Shown here: piece by piece, positions 11,801 to 22,482 of the stretch
Position numbering within the stretch: the first letter of the stretch is position 1
How the letters are laid out: the number at the start of each line of letters is the position of its first letter
Assembly: GCA_947462335.1 (NCBI GenBank)
Contig: OX381705.1
Coordinates: 3,896,703-3,960,702, forward strand
Length of the DNA: 64,000 nt
Source of the DNA: Harmothoe impar
Lineage: Eukaryota > Annelida > Polychaeta > Phyllodocida > Polynoidae
Reading direction: 5' to 3'
Made by a program: the position numbers and the translations under genes
Notes under the pieces: model-generated
Databases searched by the model: none
Told to the model about the DNA's origin: nothing
The model's input: only the letters and a program-made list of their open reading frames with translations

Positions 11801-13685
11801 CAGGTGGTGAACGGACCGGTCGCGGTTCCTCAGGGACCTCCCAAGGCCGCCTGGGACGAGCGACTCATGCCAAGACGGCGCGGGAAGGGAGCTGCGGGAG
11901 CTAGACCGAGCGGGAGGGTGCCCTGTGCCTTCACTATGGAAAGTCCCATAGGCTTTCTTTCAGTTTTGAGAAGCGCACTGCTCGGCAACGTTTTATACCT
12001 GGTCCAAATGGCATGTGTCATGTTGAGCGCCCGACTCGGGCCTTTTGGAAAATTTGTACTACAAGCCCAAACTCTAACTGGTCATCCAGCGAGAAATCAA
12101 CAAACATATTTTCTTGTATCAACAGCCCTGAGACAACCAGTATGAATTCTGCTCTGAAATTCATACTGCGCATAGCTGTTGACAATTCGCTCAGTTTGAT
12201 GTCAACAACGCGAAGTTCCATAGATAACTTCATTTTCTATGCATTTTTTAGTGAAAAAACGACTCTCGTTTTTAATGTTCGGCGATTACGGACTCTCGCC
12301 AATCGTTTACAAAAAGGCTAGGGTAGGATTGGACATCACAGGGGGGTTTAGTGCTTTACTGGCTACGCGTGGATGGTCAAATTTTGCAATTCGGCCAAGA
12401 ATTAAGGAAGCTGCGGCCATTACGCTACGTCTGATGTAAAGTTATACATTCCCATTTACTCTTAATCCGGTTGGGTGGCTATCTGTTTGTTTAATACAAA
12501 CTCAAAGGGACAATAAAGAATGGGTGAAAAAGACCATGCTGATTTAACCCTGTCTGGGGGACATGGTGCTCTAATCCTGTAAGGGCCACATGGCACCTTT
12601 ACCCTGTAAGGGCAGCAGGGTGCTTTAACCCTGTATGGGTCACATGCTGCCTTGACCCTGTAAGGCCAGCATGGTGGTCTAACCTATGAGGTCTGCACAG
12701 TGCTTTAACCCTGTATGGGTCACATGCTGCTTTAACCCTGTAAGGGCAGCATTCTGCTTTAACCCTGTAAGGGCCGCATGCTGCTTTAACCCTGTGTGGA
12801 TAGCATGCTGCTTTAACCCTGCAGTTACAGAGTACATAGAGTACATATAGGGTGACTAATCTCTATTTTGGAGTTGGTGCTCTCCCAGCAGATTCCTGGT
12901 TCCAATCGGCTCGGGAACGGGTGCGTCGGAAACAGGATTTTTTCCCCTATCCTGACTGTCTGTGGTAGGGCCATTTGGCACGGGTCGTGTTTTGCCGCCG
13001 TTTTTCGTTTTTTCCCGCCCAAACGGCAACTTGGAAACTGTGAGCCGTACGAGCCACCAGGTGGTGAACGGACCGGTCGCGGTTCCTCAGGGACCTCCCA
13101 AGGCCGCCTGGGACGAGCGACTCATGCCGAGACGGCGCGGGAAGGGAGCTGCGGGAGCTAGACCGAGCGGGAGGGTGCCCTGTGCCTTCACTATGGAAAG
13201 TCCCATAGGCTTTCTTTCCGTTTTGAGAAGCGCACTGCTCGGCAACGTTTTATACCTGGTCCAAATGGCATGTGTCATGTTGAGCGCCCGACTCGGGCCT
13301 TTTGGAAAATTTGTACTACAAGCCCAAACTCTAACTGGTCATCCAGCGAGAAATCAACAAACATATTTTCTTGTATCAACAGCCCTGAGACAACCAGTAT
13401 GAATTCTGCTCTGAAATTCATACTGCGCATAGCTGTTGACAATGCGCTCAGTTTGATGTCAACAACGCGAAGTTCCATAGATAACCTCATTTTCTATGCA
13501 TTTTCTAGTGAAAAAACGACTCTCGTTTTTAACGTTCGGCGATTACGGACTCTTGCCAATCGTTTACAAAAAGGCTAGGGTGGGATTGGACATCACAGGG
13601 GGGTTCAGTGCTTTACTGGCTATGCGTGGATAGTCAAATTTTGCAATTCGGCCAAGAATTAAGGAAGCTGTGGCCATTACGCTGA

Positions 13686-14020
13686 AATTGAAGTTTTAAT
13701 CTGCAGTTTTTTTAAAGGTGGGAGGGGTCCCATGACTCTTTGTCCCTATTTTCACATACCCAGTGGGCTCAACATTGATCAACGTTGAATCACCATTAAA
13801 TCAACATTGACTAAATTGATGTTGAATTGAAGTTCCTCAGAAATATTGTGCACACTCTTAACCTAAACGTACCCAGTCTGGTTTAGATTATTTACAAGAA
13901 CTGTTTCCATGGTCTATCCTTGATTTAGATACACTAGTTGTAGCATTGAGATAGGCATTAGATAACATCATCTCAGATAACATCAAAAGTAGCCTAACCT
14001 TTTTTGTGTTTTGTTGTCAG
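13686..14020. other. Non-array sequence after array 1, no gene seen
   Basis: Single-copy sequence following the array break. It contains a cluster of CAACATTGA / TCAACGTTGA motifs in both orientations (13769-13831), an imperfect inverted repeat that looks like a transposon relic. No exon or RNA gene is recognised. The downstream end is the polypyrimidine tract before the exon at 14021. Confidence 0.6.
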
Positions 14021-17000
14021 TTACAGATGATTCCATATAAAGATGTGGCTGGCAAGTCACTGAAGCCATCTTCAAAATATAGAGAGCCGAATAGCCAAGT
14101 GGTATGTGAATCTACTCTAACCTAACTACAGTTCCAGCACCAGTGTTTAAAATGTATGTAATTTGTGGCTTGAATGTTGCTATATGGTCTATGAGAGTTT
14201 TTCACTTCTTCCTGCCAGTTAAATTGTCCATCAGATCAATTAAAACATAACTACTGGTCCAATACTACTAGCAGCTTCTGGTATCAATTAGTCATGCCAC
14301 ACCTACGGGGCAACTTATAAAACCTCAGCTGTGAAAAAGCAACAACAGTGACTTACCTACATGTTTTTATGTACCCTGATAAGCACTTGTATAGAGCAGA
14401 ACTAAATAGAGAACCATATCCAGCTTGGGCGAGGAATCAACAAACTCCTACTTTTGGCAGCCAATAGAGGTTTTTTCACTGCAGGACCTGCACTACTGTG
14501 AATTCCACCTCTAAAATTCATTTTATTCTGTTTGCAGATGACAGTGATCAGTGGTACTGCCATGGAAAATGAACTGGTGGAAAAGTTTGAGCTCAATAGA
14601 AAACTGGTAAGTCACAATAGATTAATGAACATAACAATTTGCTTGAATGATAGATATACATCCACATGCTATATCTTTCAGCTGTAATACATGTATAGTC
14701 TTTACTCCTCCAACTGATCCATGTATCATTATAGAATTCCAAAATTTGTTGGAATAGCCCACACTAATTACTTGCAATCCATCACTAATCTGGCAGTCAA
14801 ACCTTTTTACTTTAATAGTCAGTGACTAAATGTCAGAATTCTACACGTAAAATAGGCAGCAAACGTGAATACTATTGTATAATAATGTATAAGGCGCTAT
14901 ACAGTTGACATTGCCAAAAATATATTAAGATAATGTCTGCTATCATTTAGATAATGTTTGGTAAAAAAAGGCTGTGTCTACGATACTAGCCAGTCTTTGT
15001 CAAGTAATGATACCCTATCAACCAAAACACCTAACTACTGTGTGATTTGTTTCAGCATTCACAACGACGGCGCAACATCCAAATTGTAAGTCACTCTGCT
15101 TGATTAAGTTGCTCATAGAGTAAAATGATTATTTTGTTGATTCCCTAAACCATCAACATGTCTTTGTATATTTCTATGTTTCATGAAATACACACTCAAT
15201 GGTCGTTCACCTTTTATCTGGGCATTTTCTTTCGCACTTTGTTACTCTTTGGTTTGATATTACTTTCACAAGTTTCACAAGTTTTTTCAAGTATTTCAAC
15301 TAAATGACTGTAAACAGATACTATCTGTAAATAGCTATCATATCCATGTACTCACGCGTTGTGTGAACGACGGAAGAACATGACTTTTTATCGATGTTTA
15401 ATGGGATTATGGTCGCCATTTGATGGAGTGAGAATGGCGGTGGTGGGAACTCAGCTCTGACACATCACCAGCCCCTGCTGTACCCCACACTACATCATGG
15501 GGGTTTTACTGATAAAGGACTTACACCATTAACCCTCTGAGGGTGGCATGTCGCTAAAATGTGACATTTGGCATCATGATGTACCAATACAGGCTCATCG
15601 CTCTGACCCTGCGGGAGTGTCTTAACCCTGTATGATAGGCATAATGTTTGAATGCAGCCCTGGCGAGTTACTCGCCAGGGCTGCATCATGACCAAGGACA
15701 TGGGGGTGGTCAAGATCACTTCCGGCTTATTGGCGGGGGAGGGTCAGAAAAATAAAATCTTTTGTACGAAAATCTACGAAGCCCCAGCTGATCTAGTAAT
15801 AAACGACTCGACCCAAACTCGCACATGATTAGTGTATTATACTGACTCACCACTGCTGCATCCATGCATCAGGATGACAAAACAGAATGATGTACTAAAG
15901 CACTACGCTGCCCTTAAAGGGTTTATAGCTGAATGGAGCTATTGTTTTCCCATAGACTCCACCAACTTGTCAAGTATAAACAACCGAGCGTCCATTGATG
16001 CCGTAATAACTGCTACCAGTCATCAATCCCCGCCCTGCTATATTGAATACATAATGGATGTGGTACGTTAAGTGTGGGCGACTCTAACCCTTAAAGGGCC
16101 GCAGTTTGTTTTATGTTAATTTTTGTCGTCATGATGCATGAATGCAGCCCTGGTGAGTAACTTGCCAGTGCTGCATTCAAACATCATGCCGACCCTATGG
16201 GATGGATACACTCCCGAAGGGTCGACAAGATGCATGAATGCAGCACTGGCAAGTGACTCGCCATGGCCACATTCACCATGCTTTATGATAACAAAGGGCA
16301 TAGTATATTATAGCACTACGCTGCCCTTAAAGGGTTAAACATATATAACCCAGGCTCCTGTGCCGTTTGAATGATTGGGACAACCTTTGCTGTTTCTACT
16401 CTTTCAGAATTACTGCATTGAGACCTTTGCTGTGCACTTAGTGCCCCACTGTAGGTGTGGAGACGAAGGAGCATAATGACAGCAGGTCTCAGGCCTCATC
16501 CACTGTATATATATACTTTCCATTAATATTATGCATGGGCTGCTGGTCGGACACGCTATGTAGAAAATGCACCTATAGTATCATGTACCATGATTCTATA
16601 ACAGTTAAGGTCATTGTCTGACTTCTGCACACCATCAGTCAGGTAGGATGGTCTCATTGAAGCCTAACTGGTGGCTTTTAGAATCTAAAAGGGGGCCTTT
16701 AGAATCTAAAATCCTGCTAAATGAGGCAATAATAGACTAACTTCATCACAGAGAATGGGGTCTTACCCTCAGTGGTATTGATGTATAGAAGTGTTTGAGG
16801 GACTGACTGCCAGCAATTGCTTAAATAAATGATGTCAAATGTAGTCAAACGTGTTAAATTTAATCCGAAAGCTTTTTATTATTTCCTGATGCAGATAGAA
16901 CAAAGCTATTTCTCTTTGCTGTGCATGTCAGCTGCCTGTACTTCCTGTAGTGGCACAGGCGTATCCCTATCACTATGCACACACTGATGGTCATGTATCT

Positions 17001-17164
17001 TATGAATCTTATGACTAACCTACAACCTTTTGGCAGTTTGAAACAGCTCCTGAACAAAGTAAGTCAGGTATCATGCTGCTTAAATCCCTTTTCTCTATTC
17101 TTAAATTGTCCAACTTTTCTTGCATCTTGTACTTTCAGGCGCCTCTCCTCCTTACCTTAATTAG
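14021..17164 (+). CDS. Unidentified gene, chain of small exons (5' end not found)
   Basis: Exon candidates with good splice signals are 14021-14101 (TTGTCAG before, GTATGT after), 14538-14606 (TTTGCAG / GTAAGT), 15056-15085 (TTTCAG / GTAAGT), 17037-17058 (GGCAG / GTAAGT) and 17139-17164 (TTTCAG, then stop TAG). The first three are 81, 69 and 30 nt, all phase 0. The 22-nt exon leaves phase 1 and the last exon restores the frame. The joined frame gives 75 residues: an MIPYKDVAGK-like start, an acidic/basic ELVEKFELNRKL section, a basic HSQRRR section and a C-terminus SPPYLN. There is no signal peptide or known domain. It could be the 3' end of a larger gene, such as a cytoplasmic tail, but I do not recognise it. 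Support comes only from concordant splice sites and phases. Confidence 0.45.
15533..15921. mobile_element. MITE-like element, possible piggyBac type (copy 1)
   Basis: The left end is TTAA then CCCTCTGAGGGTGGC; the right end is GCTGCCCTTAAAGGG then TTTA. TTAA-type flanks with ends starting CCC are the hallmark of piggyBac-superfamily insertions. No transposase frame is present, so it would be non-autonomous. It contains a 35-nt near-perfect palindrome and a second internal TTAACCCTG motif. The left repeat is diverged and the right flank is TTTA instead of TTAA, so assignment is tentative. Confidence 0.5.
15652..15686. repeat. 35-nt palindrome inside the MITE-like element
   Basis: Arms of 17 nt (TGCAGCCCTGGCGAGT plus one flanking A-T pair) surround a single central T. 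Diverged relatives of the same AATGCAGC..CTGG..GAGT motif occur at 16139-16180, 16230-16270, 19548-19566 and 23695-23775. Confidence 0.85.
16088..16334. mobile_element. MITE-like element, possible piggyBac type (copy 2)
   Basis: About 247 bp, with terminal inverted repeats CCCTTAAAGGGCCGC and GCTGCCCTTAAAGGG, flanked by CTAA on the left and TTAA on the right. Inside are two imperfect palindromic segments (ATGCATGAATGCAGC...GAGT and related) in tandem. The right end is identical over 22 nt (ACTACGCTG through AAGGGTT) to the right end of the element at 15533-15921. It has no coding capacity. Family assignment to piggyBac rests on the TTAA/CCC rule only. Confidence 0.55.
16408..16476 (+). CDS. 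Alternative terminal exon for the unidentified plus-strand gene
   Basis: After TCTTTCAG an in-phase frame of 22 codons (starting NYCIETFAV, ending CGDEGA) runs to TAA. It joins in phase 0 to the exon ending at 15085. An AATAAA at 16824-16829, about 350 bp downstream, would suit a transcript ending here. It competes with the 17037/17139 exon pair; only cDNA can decide. Confidence 0.35.
   Translation, partial: NYCIETFAVHLVPHCRCGDEGA
16824..16829 (+). terminator. Possible polyadenylation signal AATAAA
   Basis: A canonical hexamer in TTAAATAAATGATG, downstream of the alternative terminal exon at 16408-16476. A single hexamer is weak evidence. Confidence 0.3.
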
Positions 17165-18740
17165 TTCTCCCGTTTGCCCTTCAGTTGACCAGCTCTGTCA
17201 TAGCTACACACAATTCCATCACCTCTGCCCCTGCCTGTGCCTCCTTGCATCTGTCATGACTGAGAGTTTGTTTACTGCGGTGGAGACTGGACTTACTCAT
17301 ATGGTATACGCTGTCATAATCCATCTTCCTCCAGCCACTCACACTATTTCACCTTTTATTTTTTCCCATCAGCATTCTTAGATATCTCCCACAGGGGATT
17401 GAACACCTTACTGCCTGCAGCAGTGCCTGCCGTGTCTTGTGAATGGTAAGTGCCACTGCTCACGAATCTTTAAATCCACCATAAAGTTTGCTGGTATATT
17501 AACTCTAAAAGAGAAGAAGTGGCTGAGCCAGCTTCATGTGAACCATGCATGTATTATGCAAAGTGATCTTTATGGTATAGAACTTACAGTATTGCATATA
17601 TATAGCATATTGTATGGGGTGTCAAAAAAGCTGAAAATCTAGTTTTGTTGTCTATAACATTAAACTGCAAAAATAGAGAAATGTTAAGCTAATCAAGGAC
17701 CAGGTAAATAGTCTCCAAGCTGAGTAAGGACATTTTTTACATAGATTTATCCATTTAAATTCATGACACACTATTTGGTCACATCAGTAAAAAAGACCAC
17801 TTTAAAGAGACCAAAGCTCTAAAGTCCTAACGTATTTATGTGTAGGTAAAAGTCATGCATTGCCTAAATGAGGGTAGAGGTGCATCGAAAATTCATTGCA
17901 CATTGTTGTTTAAACCTAGCATCAATGAGTTTGAAAAACATTCAGGTTCCAACCGTTGCAATTGAATATTTATGCATTTCTGAAAAGGATTGCACAACAC
18001 AATCTACATCCCTGGAGGTTCATGTTGTACTACAAGGTGGACATGCAGTATTTCACATACCTTTGATCCATAAAGCCCCAAAGCCTGGTAACTTTGTGTG
18101 TACTGTCTATCCTATATAACTAAGTGCTACACTGTGAATGGATTTCAGGATCCTTAATTTCTCAATTTCTACCATTTTTGTCAATGAGTGAAGGTTACAG
18201 GAATCTTTGTTAATGCTAGTAAGAGAAGTGAAGGGAGTTTATGAGGTAATGGTGTGGCAGTGGTGTGGTACAGGGGATGGCAGTAGATATAAGAAGTGGG
18301 AGAGCAGGGTCTGTAAAATAACCTGAAGAGGGGAGAGCTGGCAGGGACACAAAGAAAGAGTAAAATTGGATCAGAGTTACAGTGGATTGTGAGGAGTCAG
18401 GATAAGGAATGGTACCACATGGCAGGATAGCAGAGGGTAGAAAGCAGCAGCTGATTTGAACCAATGGCAATGTACCACCAGAGCATCCTCCTACAGGAGG
18501 AAGTCACCCCTGGGAGACTCCCTGGGTCTTTCTTCTGCTGTGTAAGGGATCTAACAACCCTTTGAAGCTGTATAGATTTCCATCTCTGGGGCTGACCATG
18601 GCTGGAAGGCCCTTGGTGCCCCCTCAGGTTCATGCTTTGTTTGCATGTGTGAGTGGCTTTCTGAGTTTGGCTACAAGAAGGAGGGCAAGGACCTGCTACC
18701 ATAGATCACTATAGTAAGAAAGGGTAATACTGCTTTTTGT
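17165..18740. other. No gene recognised
   Basis: AT-rich single-copy sequence without a convincing exon. The segment around 17282-17437 resembles 25716-25877 at low identity. The minus-strand frame at 18397-18702 has no recognisable domain and lies in purine-rich sequence. Confidence 0.5.
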
Positions 18741-18745
18741 CAAGT

Positions 18746-18759
18746 TTTATTTCTTTATT
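18746..18759 (-). terminator. Two AATAAA hexamers, likely polyadenylation region of the fibrinogen-domain gene
   Basis: Minus-strand AATAAA occurs at 18746-18751 and 18754-18759, about 300 bp past the stop codon at 19059. No stronger candidate was noticed nearer. If used, the inverted dispersed repeat at 18899-19013 is in the 3' UTR. Confidence 0.45.
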
Positions 18760-18898
18760 TTCATTTGTGGAGTGAATTCATATAGGAAACATTTTTTACT
18801 GGGCTAATTTCCCATTTGAGGAAGCTGACATTATTATTGGAATATGAATGTCACATTGCAATGGTTTAGTTTAAGATAAAACACTGTGATGTGATTAT

Positions 18899-19013
18899 CA
18901 ACCAACAATCTTAGATCCATTATTAAAGGTTTGCAGAGGCTGGCGGCAGGTCCTGGAGTTACAAGGAGGAGGCTGTAAAGTAACAAGACACTTCCTCCTG
19001 CTAGTGCTAACAT
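18899..19013 (-). repeat. ~115-bp dispersed repeat, copy in opposite orientation to 24729-24845
   Basis: The reverse complement of this segment closely matches 24729-24845, sharing TTAGCAC, GGAGGAAGTGTCTTGTTAC, TTTACAGCCTCCTCCTTG and GGATCTAAGATTGT, with scattered differences. It lies just past the stop codon of the fibrinogen-domain gene. Family unknown. Confidence 0.85.
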
Positions 19014-19058
19014 TGTCTTCTGGAAGTGATTGACTTAGCAAACACATGATAATATAAA

Positions 19059-19300
19059 TCATGGTCTCTTTCTAATCATCATACGAGTAGCTTTCATAGA
19101 TACCCGATTGCCTTTCCAATGTTCCCATGTCAAGCCTCTGCCAGGGTCTGTGCTTCCATACAAGCCGTTGAGATTGGAGTTATGGCAACTCCCGTACCAC
19201 CATGCACCCACATATGTTCGGGCACAGGATATTCCATTCAGATCGTTGTCCTGATCATGTGTACTGAAGTTCCTCCCATTGTGATGAGATAGAGAATTTC
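19059..19300 (-). CDS. Fibrinogen-domain gene, exon 6 (C-terminal FReD, stop)
   Basis: 242 nt after CTTTTTTCAG. It completes a Gly codon and reads NSLSHHNGRNFSTHDQDND, then SCARTYVGAWWYGSCHNSNLNG (pieces of one frame), and ends IRKRP then TGA. It contains the calcium-site motif, the second cysteine pair and an NFS sequon. Confidence 0.95.
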
Positions 19301-21812
19301 CTGAAAAAAGGCAGATCATTTCAGTTCCTTCAGTACATAACCAATTATTTAATGAGGAGCTAGATAATAGGCGGACTTGTTTTAATTGTTTAGCATTTGG
19401 AGTTTGGATATGACATTGTGAACAAATTATGTTAAATTCATCTTTTCCACTTTCTATATCTTGAAAAGATTTGATTAGTATTCTTAAAGGATCTTCTTCA
19501 GGACCAATACACTGGTTAGTCAGAAATCGTTATGCATGAAGCAAATTGCCAGGACTGCATTCAAGTATCATGATAACAAAGGATATGGGATGTTATGAAG
19601 CAATATGCATCCCTTAACATGTGTTATACATACACATACCAGGTGGGGTGCCCCCAGAGTATCCAGTAGCCGTAAGACGGAACTTGTTAGCCTCATCAGC
19701 AACAGAGAAGTGACTGTACTCAGCAAATTCTACCTCCCCTTCATTGCTGACCAGCTCCACCTTCAGTTGGTGGTCGTTGTGTTTGGTAAGGTGATGAATG
19801 TTGGTGTTACCGAGCCAGAACTCCCCTGTCAACTCCCCAAAGCCTTGTGCATAGGTGTTCCAGTCCCTGTAGAAATCTACACTGCCATCTTTACGAGCCT
19901 GGAACACCTGGAATGAGGGAGATTTGTGTAAAAAGGTTCTAGTAAAGAGAGTAGTCGTTTCTGGGTAACTGATATCAGTCTGGTCATGACAACTTACAAC
20001 CAATAGCAGTGAATGGGTATATTTTTCGATCATGTGCGGTTAACAGCTCCATGAACTACTTTTTATGTCAGACTAAAATTTTACATTTTTATTCATGAAA
20101 ATTTTCCCTGGGGAATATTTTTGTGTTTAAAAATGCAAAAACCCTTTCTAGTCACCATAAAAACACTGTTGGCTCCTGGGCCAGTGTTAGCGTCTACACC
20201 CCTGTATTGTGTGTAAAAGTTTAAAGGATACTAACCGTCCAACCCCCTCCGTCTAACTGTTGTTCACAGAAGACATCAAGGGTTGTGTTTTTATCTGGCC
20301 TGATTTGGTAGATACCAGAAGTTGTCCATCCAAGCCTATGTGCTTCCTCACAGCTTTCGTGTACTTAAAGTTAGGTAAGTTAAATACAGATATAGATTAT
20401 TTGTTCACCACTGAGGATTGTCTAATATTTGCTGGGTGTTTCTACATGAAACATTATGAGCATAATCATGAAAAATTAATCCTTTTCAGAACAAAAATCA
20501 TTTTAGAGGAGAACTTTTTATAGAAGGTCATATTAAATGAGCATGTAGTACACTGTGTGTATAAGTTTAATAGATTTATCCTTAATAGATTTGAAGTATT
20601 TAGGTCGGTACATACCTTCCGGTGCCCTCAGCGGCCTAAAGTCCCCTCGCACCAATGGAAGTAGGTAGGACACTTGTTTTGTCTAGAAAGAAGCATGATC
20701 AGTAATAATGTACCATTGGTGATTCATTTAACATATTCAATGGTAAGATTATAAATAAATATGAGTAAAAAAATTATGTGAACAGTATTGCCTTTGCTAG
20801 TAACAAGTCAGTAACACACTGCAATACAGTGGTAAATTTACGTTCTCAAATGCTCCCATTGTGTTCTGTACTAATCACTGTCATCTTAGAGTATGCACAT
20901 CAATGATGACAACTCCAACATCACTTGTCCATCTTGTCTGGGTTTGACGCCGGTCAGCCCCCACTCCATTTTCTCATCCATGACCACCATTTGTTTCTGC
21001 AGGAAGTCTTTCATGTCCTACAGGAATGAGATGTTGGGAGGTTTTTGTTTATCAATTATCAGAATAGCTATCTCAGAAAGTGTGTGTAAATATAAACCTA
21101 ACTAGTGTAGAAGCCATACCCTTTAAGGCTGATCCTATATATCCCATACTGGTGATCTGGTTAGGTGACTTTTGTAGCAAAAACTCACATTTAAGACACA
21201 CCCCAAATATATGGCAATCCTAGAAGCCACACTGGCTATCTGACTTTCAAACGGGACGAGGCCCATACACACGGTTTGATGGTACTCTGTACATTGTGAG
21301 CTAATGGTAGTTGCCTTACATTGCTCAGTAAGGCGGTGGGGTGAGGTCAAACAGTGTGTGATACCCATACACATTCAGAGATAACATCCCCGATAGTCTT
21401 ACTTCCAATGGGCTAATCACAGTACTGGGTTAATTGTAGAACTTAACTTAAGTTGGGGCCGCATAAAAGATGATAATGACAAATGAATACTTACAGCTAT
21501 TGCTGTTTCTATCCCATCAAGACGACTGTCGATCCTGTTGACTCTAGCGTCCAGTGCATTGAGTCTGGTGTCAGTCATGTCCTGTCTTCTCTGTAGGGAG
21601 GCTGTAGTGTCTGTACACAGGTTGTCCTGTCCTTCTCTGGGCCTGGTTCTGCTGCTGGTGTCTCCTTCAGGTACACTGCTGCCCTCTGCATGGACCATGG
21701 AGGGCCCGGTAAACAGGGTAACAGTCAGACACAGTGCCACAATGTATCCCATACTTACAGCAGGAGGCCCCATAGTGAACTGTGGTATCTGTCTCCTTAG
21801 TCTCACAGACAT
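19059..21812 (-). CDS. Secreted coiled-coil / fibrinogen C-terminal domain protein (6 exons)
   Basis: Joined exons on the minus strand are 21773..21495 (or from ATG at 21812), 21017..20925, 20682..20616, 20363..20236, 19907..19640 and 19300..19059, with phases 0,0,1,0,1. They give 358 residues (371 from the upstream ATG). Residues 1-29 form a signal peptide ending VHA. Cys53 could make an interchain disulfide. About residues 60-115 (LNALDARVNRIDSRL and onward) look like a coiled coil. RGD occurs at 136-138. Residues 148-358 are a fibrinogen-related domain with SGIYQIRPD, GGGWT, a DQDND calcium-site motif, AWWYGSC and the expected four cysteines. Related proteins are ficolins, tachylectins, angiopoietin-like and FREP-type proteins. 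There is no collagen region, so it is not a classical ficolin. A secreted oligomeric lectin or ligand is inferred; the ligand is unknown. Confidence 0.9.
19527..19620. mobile_element. Relic of the MITE-like family in an intron
   Basis: Contains GCCAGGACTGCATTCA, ATCATGATAACAAAGG and a degenerate end GCATCCCTTAACATG. These match the right half of the element at 16088-16334 in the same order. It lies between exons 5 and 6 of the fibrinogen-domain gene. Confidence 0.5.
19640..19907 (-). CDS. Fibrinogen-domain gene, exon 5 (central FReD)
   Basis: 268 nt between CATTCCAG and GTATGT. It begins VFQARKDGSVDFYRDW, includes FGELTGEFWLGN and LKVEL, and ends GYSGGTPP in phase 1. All are typical fibrinogen-domain core motifs. 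Confidence 0.95.
20236..20363 (-). CDS. Fibrinogen-domain gene, exon 4 (start of FReD)
   Basis: 128 nt between CTTTAAG and GTTAGT. It enters in phase 2 to complete a Val codon and reads HESCEEAHRLGWTTSGIYQ...VFCEQQLDGGGWT, the first cysteine pair and GGGWT signature of fibrinogen-related domains. It contains an NTT glycosylation sequon. Confidence 0.92.
20616..20682 (-). CDS. Fibrinogen-domain gene, exon 3 (linker with RGD)
   Basis: 67 nt between TTTCTAG and GTATGT. It encodes TKQVSYLLPLVRGDFRP and ends in phase 1. It links the coiled coil to the globular domain and contains an RGD tripeptide. Confidence 0.75.
20925..21017 (-). CDS. Fibrinogen-domain gene, exon 2 (coiled coil)
   Basis: 31 codons starting DMKDFLQKQM, preceded by CATTCCTGTAG and followed by GTGATG. 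Phase 0 at both ends. The charged, heptad-like pattern continues the coiled coil. The donor is weaker than the others, so the 3' boundary is the least certain. Confidence 0.7.
21495..21773 (-). CDS. Fibrinogen-domain gene, exon 1 (signal peptide, start of coiled coil)
   Basis: It starts at ATG 21773 (MGPPAV) or 21812 (MSVRLRRQ), both in frame, and ends GIETAIA before GTAAGT. The hydrophobic core YIVALCLTVTLF and the VHA/EG site make a good signal peptide. A shorter start at 21752 (MGYIV) is also possible. A GTAAGT inside the signal sequence is probably not used, because the frame continues well through it. Confidence 0.85.
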
Positions 21813-22482
21813 CTGACATCATGCTCCCATCCTGATCTATAGACCCACACAGCAAGACAAGGTCACGTATGTACCTTTCTGCACTTTACCTACATTAATA
21901 CAAATACACATGAAGTGTCCAATTATTTAGCTAGTTGAAAGGACAATGGATATAGACATTTCTTTGTAAAGAAAAATTTGGACCTGTGTATTTTGACAAG
22001 TGCTTTAAGATTTAAATCCATCCACATGTGTTGGTTGACAATTATGACACATTGTGGTGTATAACATCAGACAATGAAATCACAGATATGTATGATAAAA
22101 TCATCCCAAAACGATACATGTGAATTTGTTGGGCAAAAGTGTGTCAAAACAACAATCAGGTATTAAAGATGTTATACTAAAAGTCTAGTTGTAAAAAGTA
22201 TTTACATCTTATGTCAAAAAGAGAAAAGTCTAAGTTGTTGTACAAAATATTTCCACTCTTTTTGATATACGTGTGTATTGTAGACAACCCTCTCAGGACT
22301 CTTTTGAAATATTTCTAAAACCTTTGTCAAGAAAACTTTCTCCTGCCTCTGGGGTCTATAGTGGCCAGTCACATGATTCAAGTGGTCACAGTGTCATGTC
22401 CTGGAGTGTAGGTTGGATCTCAACATTATCCTTTAAGGCAACACAGTGTGTAACTGCCCTTTGCTGTCATGGTAGGTAACTT
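21813..22482. other. Upstream region of the fibrinogen-domain gene, no gene seen
   Basis: AT-rich sequence that should hold the 5' UTR and promoter of the minus-strand gene. No convincing TATA box or exon was found. Confidence 0.5.

Larger units (their letters stand above)
1..13685. repeat. Array 1: 1257/1258-bp satellite, ~10.9 copies
   Basis: Head-to-tail copies begin at 1, 1258, 2515, 3773, 5030, 6287, 7545, 8802, 10059, 11316 and 12573. The last is cut off near 13685, where the sequence departs from the repeat just after the GGCCATTACGCT segment. The window opens inside the array, so its true left end is not seen. Each monomer has a 27-bp subrepeat section (about the first 245 bp plus the last 40 bp), a GC-rich section (about 250-830) and an AT-richer section ending in AATAAA. 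By eye, variation between copies is concentrated at monomer positions ~830-1130. I recognise no rRNA, tRNA, snRNA or histone gene in the unit, so it is an unidentified satellite. Confidence 0.97.

Noticed and set aside
18397..18702. 101-codon minus-strand frame downstream of the fibrinogen-domain gene
   Set aside because: Low-complexity composition, no domain, and it lies past the probable polyadenylation signals of the gene.
21667..21855. Second minus-strand frame overlapping exon 1 of the fibrinogen-domain gene
   Set aside because: Shadow frame; the exon 1 frame carries the signal peptide and joins the other exons in phase.
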